From assembly GCA_018399865.1 (NCBI GenBank), contig JAGYNL010000014.1, positions 1-6,256 of the forward strand: a stretch of 6,256 nt of DNA, read 5' to 3'. A program made the translations under genes and the position numbers. Positions 1 to 5,772 of the stretch are shown piece after piece. Source of the stretch: Candidatus Bipolaricaulota bacterium (GTDB lineage Bacteria > Bipolaricaulota > Bipolaricaulia > UBA7950 > UBA9294). Each line of letters opens with the position of its first letter. The first letter of the stretch is position 1. The notes under the pieces are model-generated. The model worked only from the letters and a program-made list of their open reading frames with translations, was not told where the DNA came from and searched no databases.

Positions 1-1
1 T

Positions 2-1582
2 GGAACCGATACCTTCTCCTACCAGATATGTGACAGCGATGGTGTATGTGATGTGGCGGTTGTAACTATCGACGTATTACCAGTGAACGATGCACCTGTT
101 TGCCAATCGCTTGACGCTGTAGCGATCGACGGAATAGCTAATTCGATCAAGCTTCAAGGCTCAGACCCAGATGATGATTTTCTCACCTACTCAATAATAG
201 AAGCCCCAACCCAAGGCTTGATAACAAGTTTCAATAGTCAGGCAGGTACTCTCTACTACATATCGCAAGCCTGTCAAGAAAAGCAGGTTGAGCTCTACGT
301 AGGGGACGGCGCGGAACCCGGAATGATCAACACTTCTCCCGGTGAACCCATTTCAATCTCTGTCACAGATGGTGACCTTACGTTTACAAATATTCTGGTA
401 CCGCCCAGAAACGGAACAGCGAGAGTCAATCGACTAACTGGCGAGATCGTTTATGAGCCAAAAGAAGGGTTTACCGGAGCAGATGAGTTCACCTACCTCA
501 GTTGCCCATCAGACCAATCACGATTCTCAGGCCCAGTGACCATCACTTACGAAGTAACTGATCCTTCTGGCACAACGACTCGCTGCATTGTGCAGATTTT
601 CGTAATCGCGACAGCCGGCCGTGGAGGCGTAGCGGAATGTGAAGAGCGGGTTATCATATCAGAGGTCGCTTGGTCAGGGACCAAGTCAAGCGCGGATCAT
701 GAATGGATTGAACTGCGCAATCTGGAAGAAGAACCTATAGATTTGACTGGATGGACTCTGCGCTGGCGAGGCAAGAGCGCTGAAACGAATGAATACACAC
801 TATGGAAAGCAATCCGCCTTTCTGGCTCAATCGGTGAATATGAGCCCGATAACAAACCCAAACTGCAACCAGCCACTGGCGAACCCGAAGTCTGGCAGGT
901 CGTCTGGGATAGCAAGCCGCAGGAAAGCTATTACCTGCTTGAAAGAAAGACTGATGACGTAGTCCTTAACGTTGAAGCAGATCTAGTATACGATGATAGC
1001 CTTGCACTTGACCGAACTGCCGATCTCGATGACGATGGCGTTGTATTGGAACTTATAGATACTTCTGGATGCCTTGTTGACACAGCAAATGTCGACCAGT
1101 CAAGCCAGGAAGATTGGGTTGCTGGTAGCTTATGGCCAGTAGCTACTATGGAACGGACTAACGCTTTTCAGCCAGACAGTGCAAACAATTGGCATACAAA
1201 CCTTGGCCTAGTACAAACCTCATTTAACTCATGGGGCGAATTCATGCATGGAACCCCAAAACACGAGAACTCGCCTATTCTTAGCAAGCTTATAGAGGAA
1301 AACAACATCAATGCCGTAGTTCATCAAATAGGTGAACCAATCACTCTTTCACTGCCAAAAAATGTACTCTGGCCAACTGACGAGGAGCTGTGGCACGTAC
1401 TTGTAACCGAGCCCCCTTCAGATAACGTGCTAAAAACTACCTGGTCTATAACTACGACCGAAAACGGAAGTATCTTGCTCCAGATCCAGACCAGCACAAT
1501 GCCACAAGGCGAGTGTCATATATCGGTACGCACACCAACTGGCGAGGTCTTCCTTGCCCCATTCGAAATGCAAAATCATTAA
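2..1582 (+). CDS. Secreted cadherin/Ig-like repeat protein with lamin-tail domain (5' partial)
   Basis: The reading frame is open from the first bases (position 2), so the GTG at 53 is internal and the gene starts outside the window. The first visible residues (GTDTFSYQICDSDG, then VNDAP) are the end of one bacterial cadherin/Ig-like repeat. Counting from the GTG, two further repeat-like units cover about residues 14-185, with a calcium-type acidic GSDPDDD at 36-42 and the typical GFTGADEFTY at 139-148. A lamin-tail domain (LTD) follows at about 199-408: VIISEVAW, then HEWIELRN, LTGWTL, VVLELID, and GTPKHENS at its end. It is longer than a usual LTD, with an insert at about 240-310. The last 100 residues look beta-rich, but I do not recognise them. 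Such proteins are normally exported and act at the cell surface, in adhesion or linked to secreted nucleases. No nuclease, membrane anchor or sorting motif is visible here. The stop is TAA at 1580-1582. The frame is intact and of host-like composition, unlike the next locus. Confidence 0.88.
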   Translation, partial: GTDTFSYQICDSDGVCDVAVVTIDVLPVNDAPVCQSLDAVAIDGIANSIKLQGSDPDDDFLTYSIIEAPTQGLITSFNSQAGTLYYISQACQEKQVELYVGDGAEPGMINTSPGEPISISVTDGDLTFTNILVPPRNGTARVNRLTGEIVYEPKEGFTGADEFTYLSCPSDQSRFSGPVTITYEVTDPSGTTTRCIVQIFVIATAGRGGVAECEERVIISEVAWSGTKSSADHEWIELRNLEEEPIDLTGWTLRWRGKSAETNEYTLWKAIRLSGSIGEYEPDNKPKLQPATGEPEVWQVVWDSKPQESYYLLERKTDDVVLNVEADLVYDDSLALDRTADLDDDGVVLELIDTSGCLVDTANVDQSSQEDWVAGSLWPVATMERTNAFQPDSANNWHTNLGLVQTSFNSWGEFMHGTPKHENSPILSKLIEENNINAVVHQIGEPITLSLPKNVLWPTDEELWHVLVTEPPSDNVLKTTWSITTTENGSILLQIQTSTMPQGECHISVRTPTGEVFLAPFEMQNH

Positions 1583-1584
1583 GT

Positions 1585-1602
1585 CCTAGCGCAACATCTA
1601 GG
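1585..1602. repeat. Small inverted repeat CCTAG/CTAGG after the lamin-tail gene
   Basis: CCTAG (1585-1589) and CTAGG (1598-1602) can form a 5-bp stem with an 8-base loop, starting three bases after the stop codon. It lies just before the longer palindrome at 1614-1629. Alone it is within what chance gives. Confidence 0.3.
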
Positions 1603-1613
1603 TCGGAATCACA

Positions 1614-1636
1614 GACCCTGTACAGGGTCACTTTTG
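1614..1636 (+). terminator. Perfect 16-bp palindrome with T-run, possible terminator
   Basis: The sequence GACCCTGTACAGGGTC at 1614-1629 is its own reverse complement. As RNA it could form a 6-bp GC-rich stem with a GUAC tetraloop, and TTTT follows three bases later (1633-1636). It lies 31 bases after the stop of the lamin-tail gene, so a factor-independent terminator is the simplest reading. The T-run is short, so an operator for a dimeric regulator is also possible. Confidence 0.45.
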
Positions 1637-2226
1637 CTGTTGGGGAGGTCAAGGTAAGGGATAAAGTCGGTACATACAGCCTAAAGTAATGTGGCTCCAG
1701 TTGCTTGGCCACGCGGGTTATATTAACCGCGCCCTCATGTCAATGTTTCATCTGACCGCTCCGCCGATCGAGGTGTATTCCCTACAAGGGATCATCTTTG
1801 TAATGACGCTCCATCTGTATCCGTCTGTGTTCCTCATCATGGCCAACTCCTTGAATATTGTCGATCGATCGGTGGAGGAAGCGGCAGCCGTGTCCGGCGC
1901 CGCACCGTGGCGGGTGCTGTCCACGGTCGTTGGCCCATTACTTCTGCCAAGTGTCGTGTCTGCGGCGTCACTCGTTTTCCTGCGCGCAATCTCGGCATTT
2001 GGCGTACCGGCCATCTTTGGGCTCCCCACCGGTAACTACGTACTCACAACACGGATTTACGCGGCGCTCAACAGCTACGACCTCGGATTGGCCACCGCCC
2101 TGTCAGTGCTTCTGCTCACAGTATGTTCGCTCATACTGTTTATCGGTGAGCGACTCCTCGGGCGCAGACGCTACACGACAACGACAACACACAGCCGTCG
2201 TCCAACACCGATCGCCCTCGGACGGT

Positions 2227-2229
2227 GGG
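2227..2229 (+). other. Frameshift 1 in the permease (extra G in GGG)
   Basis: The frame from 1689 reads IALGRW up to 2228 and then turns into unlikely, Cys/His-rich sequence ending at 2363. The frame one base later reads RAPITIALVVFF from 2230. Removing one G from this GGG gives a continuous IALGRW-RAPITIAL, a normal linker between the two permease domains. Confidence 0.8.
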
Positions 2230-2438
2230 CGTGCCCCGATCACAATTGCTCTCGTTGTATTCTTCGGTACCACTACGCTCCTCCCACTGGCAGCTATCCT
2301 TGCCTCCTCCTTCCTCAGGGCGTGGGGCCTCCCGCTTACGGCCGCCAACCTCACCATATCTAACTACGTCTCCGTTCTGCTCGAAGAGCAGATGACCATG
2401 CGCGCGATTGCCAACGGGTTCATGTTTGCCGCGACCGC

Positions 2439-2441
2439 GGG
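2439..2441 (+). other. Frameshift 2 in the permease (extra G in GGG)
   Basis: The second frame reads ANGFMFAATA up to 2439, then becomes Cys/Arg-rich. The third frame reads ASVAVIIALLVVYI from 2441. Removing one G from this GGG joins them inside a transmembrane helix (FAATA-ASVAVIIALL). Confidence 0.8.
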
Positions 2442-3003
2442 CCAGTGTAGCTGTAATCATCGCCCTTCTCGTGGTCTACATCTCCGCCCGCGCCCGCCCT
2501 TCCGGTCGAGCGGCACTGAACGTATTGGCTACCCTACCTCTTGCAGTTCCTGGCCCGGTGCTAGCGATCGCCCTTATCCTATCGTTCATGCACCGGCCAG
2601 TTGAGCTATACAACACGCCGTGGATCCTGATCATTGGATACATCGTTTCATTCATGCCTTTAGCACTGCGTAACGCAAGCGGCGCGCTACGCTCACTTGA
2701 CCCGTCCCTGGAGGAGGCGGCACGCACTTCTGGTGCTTCCTGGCTGCGGTCACTTGTGGACGTCGTGTTGCCGCTGGTCAAGCCTGGTATATTGAGTGGC
2801 TGGATTCTGGTCTTCCTTTTTGTTCTACGTGAGATCCCGCTGTCGGTGATGCTGCACACCACCGGAACCGAGACGATCGGCGGCGTCCTTTTCTCCCTGC
2901 GCACTGGAGGAGGTGGGTCGGAAGAGGTCTCGGCCCTGGCTATGATCGTTGTCTTGCTGACCCTAGTCGGAAGCTACGTGATCCAGTGGTTGGGTGGGAG
3001 GCT

Positions 3004-3018
3004 GGAGGAGGGGAGATG
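3004..3018 (+). promoter_or_regulatory. Strong Shine-Dalgarno and ATG start of the ATPase gene
   Basis: GGAGGAGGGG at 3004-3013 lies two bases before the ATG at 3016-3018, which overlaps the permease TGA (3017-3019). This is the usual arrangement for translational coupling between a permease gene and its ATPase gene. It marks the ancestral start of the ATPase, although the ATG is now one frame out from the conserved coding sequence. Confidence 0.7.
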
Positions 3019-3029
3019 ACCTCAACGGC

Positions 3030-3031
3030 GG
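3030..3031 (+). other. Frameshift 3 at the start of the ATPase gene
   Basis: From ATG 3016 the frame reads MTSTA and then drifts into DSTRQQALWDH. One base later, from 3032, the frame reads IAHVSKRFG, the expected first strand of an FbpC-like ATPase. Dropping one G of the GG at 3030-3031 gives MTSTA-IAHVSKRFG with the proper start. The exact base cannot be fixed between 3019 and 3031. Confidence 0.7.
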
Positions 3032-4063
3032 ATAGCACACGTCAGCAAGCGCTTTGGGACCACCGTAGCCCTGGATTGCATCGACTCGCAAATCAGCAAG
3101 GAAGAGGAGCTGGTGCTCCTCGGCCCAAGTGGCTGTGGCAAGACCACCTTGCTTCGATCGATCGCCGGCCTGGAGCGCCCGGATGCTGGCGCCATCACGA
3201 TACAGGGTGAGATCGTGTACTCCAGGTCTCAAGGAATCTTCGTGCCGCCACACCTCCGCCGTGTGGGAATGGTGTTCCAGAACTACGCGCTCTGGCCGCA
3301 CATGAACGTTTCAAAGAACGTATCCTACCCGCTTAGGATGCAGAAGATCAACGCCGAGACCGTTCGGCAACAAGTTGCAGAGATGATCAGGCTTGTCCAA
3401 CTAGATGGATTAGAACACCGCTATCCGCATGAGCTCTCGGGGGGCCAGCAACAGCGGGCCGCCCTAGCGCGCGCGTTGGCAATGAACCCTGGTTTATTGC
3501 TGCTTGATGAACCACTCTCCAGCCTTGATGCTATACTTCGCGAGGAAATGCGTGAAGAGCTGAAGCGAATCCACAATGAGACAAAACTCACCATGCTTTA
3601 TGTCACCCACGATCAAAAAGAGGCTGTGGCTCTGGCCGACAGAATCGGAGTGATGGACAACGGTCGACTTGTTCAACTAGGCCCAGCACTTGAAGTATAT
3701 ACAACTCCCACCAGCGAGTTCGTGGCTGAGTTTACTGGTGCAAGCAATGTTATTAGGGGAGTTGTTCTTACAATAGAAGGGCGTAAAGTTCTCCAATTCT
3801 CGGAAGAAAACTTTCCCCTTCTACCGGACATGCCTCAACTGACGCTAGGTCAAGGTATTTTTGCTATTCGCCCTGAGGATATATGGATGCATGATGAGAG
3901 ACCAGGGTTACTGGCAATCGTGGAAAGCAGCTCACATTTAGGAGGGACAATCGAATATCGAGTACGGAGCGGAGATTTATGTCTTCTGGTTCACGCTAGC
4001 CCACATTACACCTATCAACCCGGACAACGCCTATACATTGGCATCAACCACATCGCTCCTCTT

Positions 4064-4065
4064 GG
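4064..4065 (+). other. Probable frameshift 4 near the ATPase C-terminus
   Basis: After INHIAPL the open frame turns into a basic, Cys-containing tail (GQRCRHRHRKGCKG) that looks like an out-of-frame reading. One base later the frame reads DSGVDIDIGKDAKAVLY with normal-looking codons and ends at TAG 4146-4148. An extra G in the GG at 4064-4065 would explain it. This is the least certain of the four because the C-termini of these proteins vary. Confidence 0.45.
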
Positions 4066-4156
4066 ACAGCGGTGTCGACATAGACATCGGAAAGGATGCA
4101 AAGGCAGTTTTATATCAACTAAATGACCTGATGACAGTGATGCTGTAGTCTTCTAC

Positions 4157-4187
4157 TTGACTTGCTCAAAATACATAGTTAGGCTAA
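4157..4187 (+). promoter_or_regulatory. Candidate promoter with overlapping small palindrome upstream of the Fur-family gene
   Basis: TTGACT at 4157-4162 is a good -35 box. Seventeen bases later is TAGGCT (4180-4185), a poor -10 box. The odd palindrome TTAGGCTAA (4179-4187) overlaps this -10 and could be half of an operator. Extended to a 7-1-7 Fur/PerR-box layout, only four of the seven arm positions pair. It lies 38-46 bases before the ATG, the expected place for autoregulation. Confidence 0.3.
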
Positions 4188-4224
4188 GGCATACATTGCA
4201 AATAACTAGCAATAAGGTGACAAA

Positions 4225-4887
4225 ATGGACACATCCGAGGCAATTAGATTCTTGCGCGCGGACGGACGCAGGATAACAGAAGAGCGCAAGTTATTGCTTA
4301 AAATTATCGAGAATACCCCACATTTGGGCGCCACTGATATCTACGAACTGGCGCGCAAAGAGAACCCAAAGATAAGCCTATCCACAGTTTACCGAACCGT
4401 AAACCTCCTTGAGAGTCTAGGCCTTGTGGAGGCAAGCCCCCTCGGGGAGGATCATGATCATTTCGAAGTACGCTTACAAGAACACTACCATCTTGTGTGT
4501 CTTGACTGTGGCAAGGTCATGGATATCCCAGCTTCTGAATCAATTAGGCAACTTGCGCGGGACTATAACTTCGAGATTGCCGGGGTGAAGCTAGAGATTT
4601 TTGGCTACTGTGAAAGCTGCCAGAATAAGCGTCCTTCACGACACGCTGTCAAGCACGCGAAGCCAACTCGTATTGTGGACTTACGGGGAGTTCCACTACT
4701 TGGGCATCCGGGCGTTGTAGAAGATGAACTAGATAAGTCCAAGCCCCAGGACCTTTTGGAGATCATTACCGATGACCCAAAACGCTTAGAAATGGCGCCA
4801 AAGATGCTTGAAAAGATTAAAGGAATAAAGATTATGGACATCTGGAAGGATAGCAGAATCTGTCACGCACTGGTAAAAAAGCTCTGA
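4225..4887 (+). CDS. Fur/PerR-family metal-dependent repressor with TusA/SirA-like C-terminal domain
   Basis: This is a cytoplasmic, metal-sensing dimeric DNA-binding repressor of the Fur family, 220 residues long where about 135-150 is usual. Residues 1-72 form the winged helix, with recognition helix ISLSTVYRTVNLL at 50-62. The metal-binding half (73-135) has two CxxC pairs for structural zinc (C92/C95 and C129/C132). Candidate sensing ligands, placed by eye against PerR, are H33, E81, H87, H89 and D100. E81 stands where PerR has its reactive aspartate, so iron-dependent peroxide sensing of the PerR kind is doubtful, and a Fur- or Mn-type role is as likely. Residues about 148-220 resemble TusA/SirA: IVDLRG (150-155), LLEIITDDP (177-185) and a last strand ending in K-K. 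The CPxP motif is replaced by PLLGHP, so the sulfur-carrying cysteine is missing. AAGGTG at 4214-4219 is a good ribosome site. It follows the broken iron-type transporter in the same direction, which fits metal control. The Fur part is firm, and the TusA-like call is by eye. Confidence 0.9.
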   Translation: MDTSEAIRFLRADGRRITEERKLLLKIIENTPHLGATDIYELARKENPKISLSTVYRTVNLLESLGLVEASPLGEDHDHFEVRLQEHYHLVCLDCGKVMDIPASESIRQLARDYNFEIAGVKLEIFGYCESCQNKRPSRHAVKHAKPTRIVDLRGVPLLGHPGVVEDELDKSKPQDLLEIITDDPKRLEMAPKMLEKIKGIKIMDIWKDSRICHALVKKL

Positions 4888-4890
4888 TTC

Positions 4891-4920
4891 TGAATTGGGG
4901 CTAATTCATAATTGATTTTT
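4891..4920 (+). terminator. Weak terminator-like hairpin after the Fur-family gene
   Basis: TGAATT (4891-4896) and AATTCA (4903-4908) can pair around the loop GGGGCT, and a T-run lies at 4916-4920. The stem is AT-rich and the T-run starts seven bases after it, so this is a weak candidate, supported mainly by its place four bases after the stop codon. Confidence 0.33.
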
Positions 4921-5284
4921 CCACCGCTTCACAAAAACTCTCCGACGACACATCTCATTTTTTGACCTATCTAGCACATCGAGAATATGAGTTCATTTAT
5001 CTAATGGCTTGCTGGGTTTGACAGTGAAATCAGTGCCTTGATGAAGGATATAACTAGCTTATACATTGGTCCATCCATAGAAATCAATGGGAAACATATC
5101 CAATTCCATTGTTAACAACTGGCTTCGCGGATTTGCATCATCGATTGACGGATAGCTCGAAAACTCAATTCCTTGGTAGATTAATAGCAAGGCAACCCGA
5201 AGAAAAGAATCTCACACACTCTTACAGATTCTTTGGCAGAGCCGTCACAGCCCTAATCTCAAAAAATCCTCAGCCCTTAGGTTG
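4921..5284. other. Intergenic region, no convincing gene
   Basis: This AT-rich stretch separates the plus-strand Fur-family gene from the minus-strand zinc-ribbon gene, so the two genes converge on it. I see no tRNA, no repeat array and no recognisable protein. A 24-codon frame at 5041-5115 (MKDITSLYIG and on) lacks a good ribosome site, and its upstream frame is open only from 5005. It could be a gene scrap but resembles nothing I know. The minus strand shows a run of six T (plus-strand A-run 5263-5268) some 17 bases past the zinc-ribbon stop, which may help end that transcript, but the stem before it is very short. Confidence 0.5.
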
Positions 5285-5530
5285 TTATCTTCGCACAAAC
5301 ACTTTTCCTTGAATAATCTTGTTTGCTGGCTTGCCATGTATCATTGTTTCACGAGCAAATTCCTGCCCACATTGGGGGCACTTGAGGTCTCCTCTAGTAT
5401 AATCTGTTGTTATTCTGCCCTTGTAGCATTTTACCAAATGGCCGGGGCCGGCCTTGCGATATTTATAAAGGAGATACCCACAATTAGCACAATAAACACG
5501 AATGGTTCTAGCTCGTCTTCCTAATTGCAT
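5285..5530 (-). CDS. Small zinc-ribbon protein of unknown function
   Basis: This is an 81-residue protein with two CxxC knuckles: C14/C17 in YCANCGYLLYKY and C51/C54 in KCPQCGQEF. They are separated by a basic linker that contains a further cysteine, C35. This is the layout of a zinc ribbon of the rubredoxin/rubrerythrin-knuckle kind. Both ends are basic (GRRARTIR at the start, KVFVRR at the end), so nucleic-acid or ribosome contact is possible, but no function can be assigned. There is no signal peptide or membrane segment. The start is ATG (5528-5530 on the minus strand), preceded by AAGGGA as ribosome site within about ten bases. The stop is TAA at 5285-5287. The even Cys pairs and the good start argue strongly for a real gene over the plus-strand frame that overlaps it. 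It is in the same direction as the acetyltransferase gene, 242 bases away, so shared transcription is uncertain. Confidence 0.8.
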   Translation of the reverse strand: MQLGRRARTIRVYCANCGYLLYKYRKAGPGHLVKCYKGRITTDYTRGDLKCPQCGQEFARETMIHGKPANKIIQGKVFVRR

Positions 5531-5772
5531 AATCCCTTATACAACCTTAACTAAAAGCTAGCCAATCTGCCACAATCGTGATTCATCCGTATGCTAACAG
5601 TACTTGTCCTAAGAGAGGGTTAAGCTTTGGTAAAGTTCAGTGTGCATTCAGGCCCCATAAGCCCGGCAAAGAAACCACGCAAAATCCACATGAAACATAG
5701 CTTTTGTCAATTGGCAGATAGCTTATACAAGTTCCTGTCTGAAACATGATGTAGTCGGTTCTAACTTTGATG
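5531..5772. other. Intergenic gap between two minus-strand genes
   Basis: No open frame of note, RNA gene or clear repeat is visible. An 8-base inverted match (ATCTGCCA near 5565 and TGGCAGAT near 5713) is at chance level. The promoter of the zinc-ribbon gene should lie here, but I find no convincing -35/-10 pair at a useful distance from its ATG. Confidence 0.4.

Larger units (their letters stand above)
1689..3019 (+). pseudogene. Iron(III)-type ABC transporter permease, N-terminally truncated, two frameshifts
   Basis: This is the remnant of a two-domain inner-membrane permease of the FbpB/AfuB (BPD_transp_1) type, which passes metal or another small solute from a binding protein across the membrane. 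Three consecutive frames carry it: 1689-2228, 2230-2439 and 2441-3019. The joined product would be about 442 residues, against roughly 500-560 for the family. Both EAA loops that dock on the ATPase are present: SVEEAAAVSGA in the first domain (about 1872-1904) and SLEEAARTSGA in the second (about 2702-2734), each between hydrophobic segments. Similarity begins abruptly at WLQLLG, just after the ATG at 1689. Upstream in that frame there is a stop at 1662 and no membrane segment, so the first helices are missing. The gene is richer in G+C than the flanking genes. Its TGA overlaps the ATG of the ATPase gene (ATGA). The family call is firm, and FbpB rather than another member is inferred from the pairing with an FbpC-like ATPase. 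Confidence 0.85.
3016..4148 (+). pseudogene. FbpC-like iron(III) ABC transporter ATPase, frameshifted at both ends
   Basis: This is the ATP-hydrolysing subunit that would drive the adjacent permease from the cytoplasmic side. The main open frame runs from GTG 3113 to 4126 (337 residues). Counting from that GTG, it has Walker A GPSGCGKTT (4-12), a Q-loop in VFQNYALWPHM (55-64), signature LSGGQQQR (108-115), Walker B LLLLDEP (128-134), the H-loop histidine 166 in YVTHDQKEA, and a C-terminal TOBE-like region at about 215-315. QNYALWPHM and FVAEFTGASNVIRG fit the FbpC/PotA-type group. The conserved N-terminus (IAHVSKRFG, then VALD) lies upstream in the same frame from 3032. That frame has no ATG, GTG or TTG between the stop at 3017 and 3113, where only Walker A onward would be left. 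The ATG at 3016, with its strong ribosome site, is one base out of frame. A second shift near 4064 probably moves the true end to the TAG at 4146-4148. G+C drops sharply near 3480, just after the signature motif. The family is certain, and loss of function is inferred. Confidence 0.82.

Noticed and set aside
1583..1688. tRNA or other structured RNA in the gap
   Set aside because: No cloverleaf or T-arm (GGTTCGANNCC) pattern; only the two short inverted repeats already listed.
2563..2571. GCGATCGC octamer (HIP1-like) and several CGATCGATCG runs in the GC-rich part
   Set aside because: Too few copies to mean more than local composition; HIP1 enrichment needs many copies across a genome.
1858..2604. 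A separate gene in the middle frame of the permease
   Set aside because: Only its part from about 2230 to 2439 looks like membrane protein, and it joins the frames on either side; the rest is out-of-frame reading.
2140..2904. Long minus-strand open frames opposite the permease
   Set aside because: They arise from high G+C and are Arg/Ser/Gly-rich without motifs, while the plus strand holds clear permease sequence.
2226..3032. Programmed ribosomal frameshifting to make the permease and ATPase
   Set aside because: Three to four separate shifts would be needed, without a shared slippery sequence or stimulatory structure, and the permease would still lack its N-terminus.
5041..5115. Small open frame MKDITSLYIG and on
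   Set aside because: 24 codons, no ribosome site and no family recognised; noted only as content of the gap.
5109..5312. Plus-strand open frame of 67 codons
   Set aside because: No ribosome site and no recognisable motif; composition like the surrounding non-coding DNA, and its end overlaps the zinc-ribbon gene on the other strand.
5282..5524. Plus-strand open frame antisense to the zinc-ribbon gene
   Set aside because: The minus strand carries paired CxxC motifs and a good start; the plus frame is its mirror without motifs.
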